A stretch of DNA of 6,322 nt from the NCBI GenBank assembly GCA_937914965.1, contig CALGIY010000099.1, forward strand, positions 1-6,322, written 5' to 3'. The notes under the pieces were generated by a model. It saw only the letters and a list, made by a program, of their open reading frames with translations, made no database searches and was not told the DNA's origin. This DNA comes from an uncultured Thermoanaerobacteraceae bacterium. Its GTDB lineage: Bacteria > Bacillota > DSM-12270 > Thermacetogeniales > Thermacetogeniaceae. Shown here piece by piece: positions 1-6,288 of this stretch (within the stretch, counting starts at the first letter, position 1; each line of letters opens with the position of its first letter). The position numbers and the translations under genes were made by a program.

Positions 1-1
1 A

Positions 2-772
2 GGGTGCGTTGGCCAGGCACTCTCTCCGTTCGTCATCGGGGATCCCCTTCAGGTGTTCGGCGCCGCTTATGGCGGTCGGGTATTTTTCCTGTAATCTCTC
101 AAGAGCAGTCAGGTACTCGCCGCTCAAGGTGACGCCGTACGTCTCTGTGTTCTCCAGATCCCGGGCAAGGTCCTCACGACGGCTCCTGTAGCCTGCCAGC
201 ATCCCATGCAACTGTTCCCTCCTGGCTTTGAGATGTGCGGCACAGGCCTCAATATCGTCCAACTCATAGATCTCGGCGATCTGTCGTGCAGAACCTTTTT
301 CAGCCGTAAAATTGGTGATTTCCCGCTGAAGGGCTTCAATTGCCCGGTCCAGATCTGCCATCCCCTTTTCCAGCTCCGGCTCAAGCGCCTGGTTCGTGGA
401 GAGCCGCCGTTCGATCTCGCTGATCTCGCTTGCGAGCCTTTTGTAAGTCTCTTTTTCGGCAGTAAGCTGTTTTTCTGTGGCCTCGATCTGGTCGGAGCGG
501 GAGAACCAGGAGGAGACTTTCGGGCACCGTTCATGCCTCTGCACGAGTTCTTTCTCCCGGGCCTCAAGTTCGACGGACTGCCGCTCGAGCTCGGTGATCC
601 GGCTCCTGATGCCCTCTGCCTGCTTTGTGGCACCTCCGAGGTCCCGCTGGAGGCTCATGTTCTCGGCATGGGTCTCCTTCGCCTGGCTCTGCCCCGCCAG
701 AAGTGCCACGCTGACTCGCTCTTTCTCTGCGGCAACCAGGGTATGGAGGGTCTTTCCCAGGGGGCGAAGCCG
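2..772 (-). CDS. Fragment of a coiled-coil (SMC/Rad50-like?) protein, open at both ends, family not recognised
   Basis: A minus-strand frame runs without a stop from the left edge of the window up past 772; its first upstream stop is near 848, inside RNase J sequence. From the point where RNase J homology ends it gives about 257 residues, rich in Glu, Lys, Arg, Gln, Ala and Leu. The long helical middle contains stretches such as ITELERQSVELEAREKEL, AEKETYKRLASEISEIE and ELEKGMADLDRAIEALQR, which are typical of coiled coils. The last 30 or so residues (KYPTAISGAEHLKGIPDDE) are less charged and look like the start of a globular part. I see no Walker motif and no CxxC zinc hook; a single Cys sits in ERCPKVSSW. 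Third codon positions are strongly G/C, unlike the dap/dpa genes. An in-frame ATG lies at 658-656, but coding character is already good upstream of it, so the true start is probably lost beyond the junction. An SMC, Rad50/SbcC or defence-type ATPase arm is possible, but this is inference from composition only. Confidence 0.6.
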
Positions 773-2169
773 ATTACTAAGCCATCCTGAGAAAGCAGCC
801 TTCTGTCCCGGAGAACGATGTTCCCCACATCTCCGACACCCAAACCGTCAACCAGAACCCGGCCTGCTGTTACTCTTCCCGCAACAGAACCCCTTTGACG
901 GTTAAACTCCAAAATCTGACCGTTTTCCACGACAAAAATATTCTCCGATGGAATACCCACATCCCGTGCCAATTGTGCATGTTTGATCAGATGGCGGTAT
1001 TCTCCATGAACCGGGATAAAGAACTTCGGTTTTACTAGATTCAGCATCAATTTCAATTCTTCCTGGCTGGCATGGCCTGAAACATGGACACCGGATACAG
1101 ATTCGTAAATCACTTCTGCTCCCTGACGGAAGAGGTGATCAATGGTACGGTACACCATTTTTTCATTGCCGGGAATAGGACTCGCCGATATGATCACTGT
1201 ATCTCCCGGAATAATTTCAACCCTCTTATGGTCACGCATAGCCATCCTGGTCAGGGCTGACATCGGTTCTCCCTGGCTTCCCGTTGTCAGGATCACGATT
1301 TTGTCCTTAGGAAGCTGGAGTATCTCATCGAGATCGATCAGGGTTCCCTCAGGTATTTCGAGGTAGCCTAATTCACTAGCAATACTCACCACATTAACCA
1401 TGCTTCTTCCAACAACAGCTACCCTTCTATTGTACCGAGCTGCTGTAGATATTGTCAGCTGAATGCGGTGGATATTAGAGGCAAAACTGGCAATGATAAT
1501 CCGCTCCTTGGCGTTCCGGAACGTTTCATCAAAGGTATCTGCAACCACCCGTTCGGAAAAGGTATATCCTGGCCTTTCCGCGTTTGTGCTGTCTGACATC
1601 AGAACCAAGACACCAGCTTTACCAAGTTCAGCAAACTTGTGGTAATCAATAAATTGGTTGTTCAGCGGAGTCTGGTCGAACTTGAAATCGCCTGTATGGA
1701 CAATTGTCCCTACAGGGGTCTTGATTCCAAGAGCAACCGCATCAGCAATACTGTGGCTGACGCGAATGAACTCAATCTGAAATATCCCTAGTTTGATTAC
1801 GTCCCCGGCGGAGATGCAGTGAGTTTTCACATGATCAGCATAATTACTTTCTTTTAGCTTGGCATCCAGTAAGCCCAACGTCAATTTGGTACCGTAGACA
1901 GGGACATTGATCTGCCGCAGAATATAAGGTAGTCCTCCGATGTGATCTTCGTGTCCATGGGTGAGAATAATAGCTTTGATATGCTCTTTATTTTCCACGA
2001 GATAGGTTATATCTGGAATTACCAGGTCGATTCCGAGCATCTCATCATCCGGGAACGAAAGACCGCCATCAATAACAATCATATCGTCCTTATATCTGAG
2101 CACCATGATGTTTTTCCCGATCTCCCCGAGGCCGCCCAGTGGTATGATTTTGAGACGATTTGCCTTCAT
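655..2169 (-). CDS. rnj: Ribonuclease J, C-terminus replaced by unrelated sequence (truncated)
   Basis: RNase J is a cytoplasmic metallo-beta-lactamase/beta-CASP nuclease with endonuclease and 5'-3' exonuclease activity in mRNA decay and rRNA maturation. The N-terminal LGGLGEIGKN (residues 11-20) is characteristic. Metal-binding motif HGHEDH is at 71-76, HTGDF at 158-162, STAARYNRRVAVVGRSM-type beta-CASP sequence at about 241-257, SGHAS at 364-368 and HGEYR at 388-392. GDVGNIVLRDRRLLSQDGLVI ends the recognisable part at residue 466 (base 772). The next 38 residues to the stop at 655 are Arg/Trp/Pro-rich and do not resemble the family, which should continue with a VVV.ID segment and about 90 more residues of C-terminal domain. 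The ATG start is supported by TAAGGAGGTGA at 2183-2173. The gene follows dapA, the same place as rnjB (ymfA) in B. subtilis, but a terminator and a promoter separate it from dapA. The fragment as written would probably not make a normal enzyme; the break looks like an assembly or amplification joint rather than evolution. Confidence 0.93.
   Translation of the reverse strand: MKANRLKIIPLGGLGEIGKNIMVLRYKDDMIVIDGGLSFPDDEMLGIDLVIPDITYLVENKEHIKAIILTHGHEDHIGGLPYILRQINVPVYGTKLTLGLLDAKLKESNYADHVKTHCISAGDVIKLGIFQIEFIRVSHSIADAVALGIKTPVGTIVHTGDFKFDQTPLNNQFIDYHKFAELGKAGVLVLMSDSTNAERPGYTFSERVVADTFDETFRNAKERIIIASFASNIHRIQLTISTAARYNRRVAVVGRSMVNVVSIASELGYLEIPEGTLIDLDEILQLPKDKIVILTTGSQGEPMSALTRMAMRDHKRVEIIPGDTVIISASPIPGNEKMVYRTIDHLFRQGAEVIYESVSGVHVSGHASQEELKLMLNLVKPKFFIPVHGEYRHLIKHAQLARDVGIPSENIFVVENGQILEFNRQRGSVAGRVTAGRVLVDGLGVGDVGNIVLRDRRLLSQDGLVIGFAPWERPSIPWLPQRKSESAWHFWRGRARRRRPMPRT
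766..778. other. Chimeric junction between RNase J and the foreign coiled-coil frame
   Basis: On the minus strand RNase J homology stops abruptly after codon 466 (774-772). A different, good coding frame, shifted by one base, takes over at once. Base composition changes here too: to the left it is clearly more GC-rich with GC-ending codons. Neither gene has a start or stop of its own at this point. I see no transposon end, tRNA or target duplication. The exact base cannot be fixed because a few bases could belong to either side. Confidence 0.75.
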
Positions 2170-2172
2170 AAT

Positions 2173-2183
2173 TCACCTCCTTA
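2173..2183 (-). promoter_or_regulatory. Ribosome binding site of rnj
   Basis: TAAGGAGGTGA on the minus strand is a near-perfect complement of the 16S rRNA 3' end. It sits a few bases before the ATG at 2169-2167 and fixes the RNase J start. Confidence 0.85.
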
Positions 2184-2202
2184 GTTTATTTATTACTTAA
2201 CT

Positions 2203-2241
2203 AAAATAAAAAACCTACCTTGTCGTTTCGAAAGGTAGGTT
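2203..2241 (-). terminator. Intrinsic terminator after dapA, inside the rnj leader
   Basis: On the minus strand, AACCTACCTT (2241-2232) pairs perfectly with AAGGTAGGTT (2221-2212). The 10-base interior can add TCG/CGA pairs around TTT with one bulged base. The right arm runs straight into TTTTTTATTTT, a typical U-tract in this orientation. No comparable T-run follows the stem on the plus strand. The site lies about 70 bases past the dapA stop, so it can end the dpaA-dpaB-asd-dapA transcript. It also lies downstream of the rnj promoter at 2279-2307, so rnj transcripts must read through it. Confidence 0.85.
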
Positions 2242-2278
2242 AACTTTCTATAGTACGGCCGTTCCCTTTCATATTTCT

Positions 2279-2307
2279 ATTATACTGTTAATAGCGGAAA
2301 AAAACAA
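2279..2307 (-). promoter_or_regulatory. Probable sigma-A promoter for rnj
   Basis: A perfect -10 hexamer TATAAT lies at 2284-2279 on the minus strand, preceded by a 17-base spacer and TTGTTT at 2307-2302, which matches the first three bases of TTGACA. The surroundings are A/T-rich. Transcription would start near 2272, giving a leader of about 100 bases that contains the intrinsic terminator. The -35 is weak, so confidence rests on the -10, the spacing and the intergenic position. Confidence 0.55.
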
Positions 2308-2312
2308 GAAAC

Positions 2313-3206
2313 CTAGGGACGTAGGCTCAACTCTCCCAAGACCTTCTTGATAGCATCGAACTCCTGTTCCGTGGCTCGGACAAGAGGCAGACGAGGAGCG
2401 CCAGTTCTAATACCAACGATCTCTAGTGCCGCCTTGACCGGAACAGGGTTTGTCGTAATGAACAAAACTTGATATAGGGGAAAGAGTTTCAAATGCAATT
2501 CTTGTGCTCTTGCAACTTTTCCGGACACATAGGCTTCAACCATTTCTTTAACCATTTTCCCCGCCACGTGAGCAGCAACACTGATCACACCGTTCCCACC
2601 AACAGACATGATAGGCAGTGTCAAAGAGTCATCTCCACTGTAAATCATGAAATCCTTGGGTGTAGTTCTCCTGATCTCTGCCACCTGATCCAGGTTTCCA
2701 CTTGCTTCCTTGACTGCCACGATGTTCTCTATTTCCGCCAGTCTGGCTACGGTTCCAGGTAGCATATTCACCGACGTGCGACCCGGAACATTATAAAGGA
2801 TCATAGGAAGTTTGGTTTCCAAGGCTACAGCCTTGAAATGTTGGTATAAACCCTCCTGGCTCGGCTTATTGTAATAGGGTGTCACCAGCATGATTCCATC
2901 GCAACCCAGACTTTCCGCCTTTTTCGTTAACTCAATGGAAGTCGCTGTACTATTGGAACCTGTTCCCGCAATCACAACTGCTTTGCCTGCTACTGCTTCC
3001 CTGACAACTTTGAATAACTGGCATTTCTCTTCATCTGAAAGGACAGGAGATTCACCAGTAGTCCCGGCCACGACAATACCATCGGACCCATTATCCACAA
3101 GGTAGCGCGCCAATTTTGCGGCCTCTTCAAAGGCCACTTCCCCCTTTTCCGTCATCGGGGTCACCATCGCAGTTAAAACACGTCCAAAACCCTTCAACTT
3201 TGTCAC
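2313..3206 (-). CDS. dapA: 4-hydroxy-tetrahydrodipicolinate synthase
   Basis: DapA condenses pyruvate with aspartate semialdehyde to HTPA, the first committed step toward lysine, diaminopimelate and dipicolinate; it acts in the cytoplasm as a TIM-barrel tetramer. With the GTG at 3206 as residue 1, the 297-residue protein is full length. It shows GTTGES at 48-53 (Thr49/Thr50), [11 protein letters not shown] at 109-119 (catalytic Tyr), YNVPGRT at 138-144 (Tyr138 and Arg143) and AVKEASG with Schiff-base Lys166. These are offset by +5 from the E. coli residues Thr44, Tyr107, Tyr133, Arg138 and Lys161, so the active site is intact. Start choice: the GTG at 3206-3204 directly abuts GAGGGA with no spacer. 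A TTG at 3197-3195 (codon 4, giving [14 protein letters not shown]) has better spacing from GAGGGAGTG and may be the real start. It follows asd by about 20-30 bases and ends before the terminator at 2241-2203, so it is probably the last gene of the operon. Confidence 0.97.
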   Translation of the reverse strand: MTKLKGFGRVLTAMVTPMTEKGEVAFEEAAKLARYLVDNGSDGIVVAGTTGESPVLSDEEKCQLFKVVREAVAGKAVVIAGTGSNSTATSIELTKKAESLGCDGIMLVTPYYNKPSQEGLYQHFKAVALETKLPMILYNVPGRTSVNMLPGTVARLAEIENIVAVKEASGNLDQVAEIRRTTPKDFMIYSGDDSLTLPIMSVGGNGVISVAAHVAGKMVKEMVEAYVSGKVARAQELHLKLFPLYQVLFITTNPVPVKAALEIVGIRTGAPRLPLVRATEQEFDAIKKVLGELSLRP

Positions 3207-3212
3207 TCCCTC
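3204..3212 (-). promoter_or_regulatory. Ribosome binding site of dapA that may favour a TTG start
   Basis: GAGGGAGTG on the minus strand is the only SD-like sequence between asd and dapA. It includes the annotatable GTG codon itself. With TTG at 3197-3195 as start, the purine core has a usual spacing of six or more bases. This suggests initiation three codons later than the longest frame. Confidence 0.45.
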
Positions 3213-3226
3213 AAAAAAGTATCGCT

Positions 3227-4240
3227 TTATAACAGATTTTTGCTAATAAGAAGTTCAGCAATTTGCACTGCATTGGTAGCCGCACCTTTGCGCAGTTGGT
3301 CAGAGACAACCCAAAGATTCAGCGCCTGGTCCCTGGAATGATCTTTTCTGATTCTACCCACAAAAACTCCATCCTTTTCTGATGTGAATAACGGCATTGG
3401 GTATTCAAGATTGACAGGATCATCCCGGACAATAATACCTGGGGCCCCCTTCAAAATTTCCCGGGCCTCATCAGCTGTAAGTTCTCTTTCAGTCTCCAGA
3501 TTAATCGATTCGGAATGGCTGCGCAGTACCGGCACCCGAACAGTAGTCGCAGTTATTTGGAGTTCTGGATCATGGAGAATTTTTTGGGTTTCGTTAACAA
3601 GCTTCATCTCTTCCTTGGAATAGCTGTTATCAAGGAAAACATCGATATGTGGGATCAGATTAAAAGCAATCTGGTGATCGAAAACATGCGGTTGAACCTT
3701 TTCTCCATCCAGTACCTGTCTCGTCTGCAGCAGCAGTTCATCCACAGCTACTTTTCCTGCACCTGATACCGCCTGCATAGTAGTGACCACAACCCTTTTT
3801 ACTCGGGCGGCATCATGAAGCGGCTTCAAAGGTACAACAAAAATGATGGTGGAGCAGTTGGGATTAGCAATTATACCATTGTGCTTCTCCACATCTTCAG
3901 GGTTCACCTCAGGAACGACCAAGGGTACATCAGGGTCCAAGCGGAAGGTGCTGCTGTTGTCTATAGCAACAGCACCTCTTTTAACAGCTTCAGGAACAAG
4001 TTCTTTACTGACAGCACCTGATGCAAAAAAGGCAATTTCCACACCTTGAAAGGAATCGGGCCTGGCTTCCAAGACCGTAAGTTCATCATCACCGTATTTT
4101 AACTTTTTTCCCTGGGACCTGGCGCTAGCCAGCACCTTTAGATCCGAAACCGGAAAGTTCCTTTCTTGAAGAACATTCATGATTTCTTGACCAACAGCAC
4201 CTGTTGCACCAACGATAGCAATATTAAAACCTCTTGACAT
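3227..4240 (-). CDS. asd: Aspartate-semialdehyde dehydrogenase
   Basis: Asd reduces aspartyl-4-phosphate with NADPH to aspartate semialdehyde, the shared precursor of lysine, diaminopimelate, dipicolinate, threonine and methionine. The 337-residue protein is full length for the Gram-positive type. It begins with the dinucleotide-binding loop GATGAVG at 11-17. SGAVSKE is at 74-80, [19 protein letters not shown] at about 95-113, and NPNCST with catalytic Cys129 at 126-131. QAVSGAGK is at 156-163. [10 protein letters not shown] at 235-244 carries the probable acid/base His242, where many relatives have [24 protein letters not shown] closes the family pattern near 310-329. ATG at 4240 is supported by AGGAGGGTAA at 4255-4246. 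It sits 73 bases after dpaB and about 20 bases before dapA. B. subtilis has dapG (aspartokinase) directly after asd; here none is present. Confidence 0.97.
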   Translation of the reverse strand: MSRGFNIAIVGATGAVGQEIMNVLQERNFPVSDLKVLASARSQGKKLKYGDDELTVLEARPDSFQGVEIAFFASGAVSKELVPEAVKRGAVAIDNSSTFRLDPDVPLVVPEVNPEDVEKHNGIIANPNCSTIIFVVPLKPLHDAARVKRVVVTTMQAVSGAGKVAVDELLLQTRQVLDGEKVQPHVFDHQIAFNLIPHIDVFLDNSYSKEEMKLVNETQKILHDPELQITATTVRVPVLRSHSESINLETERELTADEAREILKGAPGIIVRDDPVNLEYPMPLFTSEKDGVFVGRIRKDHSRDQALNLWVVSDQLRKGAATNAVQIAELLISKNLL

Positions 4241-4245
4241 TTCAG

Positions 4246-4255
4246 TTACCCTCCT
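4246..4255 (-). promoter_or_regulatory. Ribosome binding site of asd
   Basis: AGGAGGGTAA on the minus strand, with five bases between it and the ATG at 4240-4238, supports that start. Confidence 0.8.
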
Positions 4256-4313
4256 GCAGTCTCTGGTTCATAAAAGATTAGACATCTATTTTAAAATATC
4301 CTCTTTGCTGGGA

Positions 4314-4907
4314 TTAATTATCTTTATCTCCGACCAAAACAGGTTGAATCTGCTTACCTTTCAGGGCATATATAATAGTATCCATTATTTTATCCATCCG
4401 GGCTACCAGGGAATTCGGCTTTGCTGTTGGGTTATCCTGTCCGAAAGGTACCAAGTAAATACTTTTTATGCTCAGCAGAATGGCAATGTTTTTGGCGTTG
4501 AGGCCAAGGCCGTCATTTGTAGAGACGGCGATAACAACAGGGCGCTGATTGCGCAGGTGTGCTTTGATCGCCATAAGCGCAGGAGTATCTGTAATCCCGT
4601 TGGCAAGTTTCGCTAAGGTATTACCCGTACAAGGTGCTGCAACCAGAATATCAAATAATTTGCCGGGACCAATCGGTTCAGCCTCTACAATTGTTTTGAT
4701 CAAAGGATTATTAGTTATATCCTGCAGTTTGGTACACCACTCTGTGGATTTTCCGAACCTGGTATCTGTTGTGCTTACAGAATAAGAAACACAAGGAAAA
4801 ACATCTGCCCCCTCAGCAACAAGTTTCTCAATTTCCGAAATAATTCTGGCAAGGGTACAGTGAGAACCTGTTATGACAAATCCTACCCGGATACCTTTGA
4901 GACGCAT
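4314..4907 (-). CDS. dpaB: Dipicolinate synthase subunit B
   Basis: DpaB (SpoVFB) works with DpaA to convert HTPA to dipicolinic acid, which is loaded into the spore core as its calcium chelate for heat resistance and dormancy. It belongs to the flavoprotein/UbiX-like fold group. Visible family marks, numbered from the ATG at 4907, are GFVITGSHCT at about 9-18, TRFG at about 49-52, APCTGNTLAKLANGITDTP at about 91-109 (flavin-site-like), NQRPVVIAVSTNDGLGLN at about 120-137, and VPFGQDNPTAKPNS at about 153-166. The 197 residues match the usual size of about 200. An upstream GTG at 4916-4914 is in frame but lies inside the ribosome site AAAAGGAGGTG. The ATG at 4907 stands eight bases after GGAGG and is the better start. 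The gene follows dpaA by 26 bases, in the same order as B. subtilis spoVFA-spoVFB. Expression is expected in the mother cell late in sporulation. Confidence 0.95.
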   Translation of the reverse strand: MRLKGIRVGFVITGSHCTLARIISEIEKLVAEGADVFPCVSYSVSTTDTRFGKSTEWCTKLQDITNNPLIKTIVEAEPIGPGKLFDILVAAPCTGNTLAKLANGITDTPALMAIKAHLRNQRPVVIAVSTNDGLGLNAKNIAILLSIKSIYLVPFGQDNPTAKPNSLVARMDKIMDTIIYALKGKQIQPVLVGDKDN

Positions 4908-4913
4908 CCCAGG

Positions 4914-4924
4914 CACCTCCTTTT
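4914..4924 (-). promoter_or_regulatory. Ribosome binding site of dpaB, decides the start
   Basis: AAAAGGAGGTG on the minus strand swallows the in-frame GTG at 4916-4914, leaving it no spacer. The ATG at 4907-4905 is placed eight bases after GGAGG, so translation most likely begins there. Confidence 0.75.
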
Positions 4925-4933
4925 ACCTATTCT

Positions 4934-5833
4934 CTAAAAATACTCATGTGGCACTTCTCTGAGAATAAGTTGGGGAATAACCTGGGCCAGAATCTTACCA
5001 CTGGTTTTTGGCGCCGCAATACCAGGTAAACTCGGAGCAAGGATAGCATTAAGACCCAATCTTTTAGCTGCTGTAAAATCTGTTCCCCCGGGAGCCGAAG
5101 CAATGTCAAGTATCAGCGTATCTTTCCTGAGTAGGGAGAGCAGTTTTTCATCCAATATTAAGACAGGTACGGTGTTAAAGATTACATCGGCTTCGGAAAT
5201 CAACTGGTGCATCTCACTGCAGTGCAAGGGACGGTAACCCATTTCAAAGATGCGGGAGAGATCGGCGCGTTTCCTGGCAACAACTGTTGTGTTAGCACCA
5301 ATACCCTTAAGCATCCGGGCAAGTGTCTTTCCCAAGCGTCCAAATCCGAGTACAAATGAACTACTATCATGGATAGTGATCGGTAGCTTTTCCATCGCTA
5401 TCTGCAGAACACCTTCAGCAGATGGAATAGAGTTCATGATTGCAACCATATCCATTTCGGCAATTTCGATCATCTTCCACCTGTATTTTTGAGCCCACTC
5501 TTTGACAAAATCCCGGGCAAAACCAATAATCACCAATACCCCTTCAGGTATGGCAGCAGCTATTTCAGGAGACAACCGGAGAGTGAAATCCTGGTCAAGG
5601 GTTTTAATATTCCCCTCTAAATCTGTACCTCCCATAGGGAAGACTAAGACCTGGGCCTTGTTAAAGGCAGTTTCCAATTTGTCCACGAGGCGTACCTGGC
5701 TCAGTTCCGAACAGGGGGAAAACCCAACTGCCGTTACAGCTGCCCCCAATTTAATAAGTTCTTGCATCAGGTAGATATCCCGACGATCCCCTCCGATGAT
5801 GGCGATTTTAATTCCCCTCAAATCCAAGCCCAC
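4934..5833 (-). CDS. dpaA: Dipicolinate synthase subunit A
   Basis: DpaA (SpoVFA) is the NAD(P)-binding dehydrogenase-like subunit of dipicolinate synthase, acting with DpaB on HTPA in the mother cell during sporulation. The 299-residue protein is full length. The N-terminal GIKIAIIGGDRRDIYLMQEL (7-26) is the family signature. NSIPSAEGVLQIAM lies at 134-147. A second Rossmann loop, VLGFGRLGKTLARMLKGIGA, is at 161-180. TVPVLILD is at 221-228, ASAPGGTDF at 245-253 and LAPSLPGIAAPKTSGKIL at 265-282. The start is GTG at 5833-5831, supported by AAGGAGGGGAA at 5851-5841. The gene follows the dapB stop by 77 bases, where a sigma-K-like promoter can be drawn (5875-5902), and precedes dpaB by about 26 bases. 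Its presence is the strongest sign that the organism forms endospores. Confidence 0.96.
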   Translation of the reverse strand: MGLDLRGIKIAIIGGDRRDIYLMQELIKLGAAVTAVGFSPCSELSQVRLVDKLETAFNKAQVLVFPMGGTDLEGNIKTLDQDFTLRLSPEIAAAIPEGVLVIIGFARDFVKEWAQKYRWKMIEIAEMDMVAIMNSIPSAEGVLQIAMEKLPITIHDSSSFVLGFGRLGKTLARMLKGIGANTTVVARKRADLSRIFEMGYRPLHCSEMHQLISEADVIFNTVPVLILDEKLLSLLRKDTLILDIASAPGGTDFTAAKRLGLNAILAPSLPGIAAPKTSGKILAQVIPQLILREVPHEYF

Positions 5834-5840
5834 TCTTAAA

Positions 5841-5851
5841 TTCCCCTCCTT
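5841..5851 (-). promoter_or_regulatory. Ribosome binding site of dpaA
   Basis: AAGGAGGGGAA on the minus strand precedes the GTG at 5833-5831, with eleven bases after GGAGG. It supports the GTG start. A TTG two codons further on is a weaker alternative. Confidence 0.7.
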
Positions 5852-5874
5852 CCCCTCATCATCACTGGCGGTAA

Positions 5875-5902
5875 CATTATATGAGGAGATAAAGAAGAAG
5901 GT
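5875..5902 (-). promoter_or_regulatory. Possible sigma-K-like sporulation promoter for dpaA-dpaB
   Basis: In the 77-base gap after dapB the minus strand reads AC (5902-5901), 17 bases, then CATATAATG (5883-5875). The known sigma-K pattern is AC, 16-17 bases, CATANNNTA, so only the last base disagrees. The same bases contain a perfect sigma-A -10 (TATAAT), but the matching -35 position (GCACCT) is poor. B. subtilis spoVF is a mother-cell sigma-K gene, which fits. The motif is short, so a chance match is possible. Confidence 0.4.
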
Positions 5903-5910
5903 GCTTGTAA

Positions 5911-6288
5911 TCAGTCGAGGATCTTCTCTAAACCTATTACTACTCCCTTAAGGCCGGTGACCTTGCGAATCGCCATAATAACACCAGGCATAAAAGATTC
6001 ACGGTGCAGGGAATCATGCCTAATAGTTAATGTCTCCCCCGGCGAGCCGAAAATTACTTCCTGGTGAGCAACTAAGCCCGGCAAACGGACGCTGTGGATC
6101 CTGATCCCTTCCCATTCTCCACCCCTCACCCCTGCAATTTTCTCGTATTCTTCCGGGTGGCCCTGCTTGATGGGAACTCTCACCTGCTGGATCCCCTGTG
6201 CTGTTTTGATGGAGGTACCAGAAGGAGCATCAATTTTTTGATCATGATGCATTTCGATAATCTCTACATGCTGGTAATAACGGGCTGC
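5911..6288 (-). CDS. dapB: 4-hydroxy-tetrahydrodipicolinate reductase, C-terminal half
   Basis: DapB reduces HTPA to tetrahydrodipicolinate with NAD(P)H on the route to diaminopimelate and lysine. Only about the last 125 of roughly 265 residues are here. The frame stays DapB-like upstream of the internal Met at 6252 ([12 protein letters not shown]), then gives [13 protein letters not shown], the family's catalytic/substrate motif with the His-His pair, Lys and [44 protein letters not shown] and [11 protein letters not shown] are typical of the C-terminal domain. The N-terminal Rossmann domain with the GxxGxxG loop is missing. Beyond 6288 the sequence turns into a reversed copy of this same gene and the frame meets TAA at 6294-6292, so the true gene is interrupted by the fold-back, not naturally short. 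It stands first in the cluster, competing with DpaA/DpaB for HTPA. Confidence 0.93.
   Translation of the reverse strand, partial: AARYYQHVEIIEMHHDQKIDAPSGTSIKTAQGIQQVRVPIKQGHPEEYEKIAGVRGGEWEGIRIHSVRLPGLVAHQEVIFGSPGETLTIRHDSLHRESFMPGVIMAIRKVTGLKGVVIGLEKILD

Noticed and set aside
124..633. A minus-strand frame of 169 codons in another phase of the same region
   Set aside because: Its Ser/Arg/Pro-rich product looks like an off-frame reading. The coiled-coil frame on the same strand has far better protein character and continues to the window edge.
206..790. A long plus-strand frame (194 codons) opposite the coiled-coil fragment
   Set aside because: It is Cys/Phe/Pro-rich, has no ribosome site, and crosses the junction into antisense RNase J. 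It is the mirror of the GC-rich coiled-coil coding frame.
2170..2312. A lysine (L-box) riboswitch or T-box in the dapA-rnj gap
   Set aside because: The leader is only about 100 bases, shows none of the conserved multi-helix core or T-box sequence that I know, and precedes an RNase gene. Only the simple stem-loop is visible.
3227..4240. RSHSE instead of GHSE around the catalytic His of Asd as a sign of inactivation
   Set aside because: Cys129, His242 and the rest of the family motifs are present. Variation before the His is seen in Gram-positive Asd proteins, so the enzyme is probably active.
4241..4313. Possible separate promoter for asd (TAAAAT at 4293-4288) in the dpaB-asd gap
   Set aside because: The -10 matches five of six bases, but no acceptable -35 is found at 16-18 bases. 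The gap is simply A/T-rich. An internal promoter is plausible from biology but not supported by the sequence.
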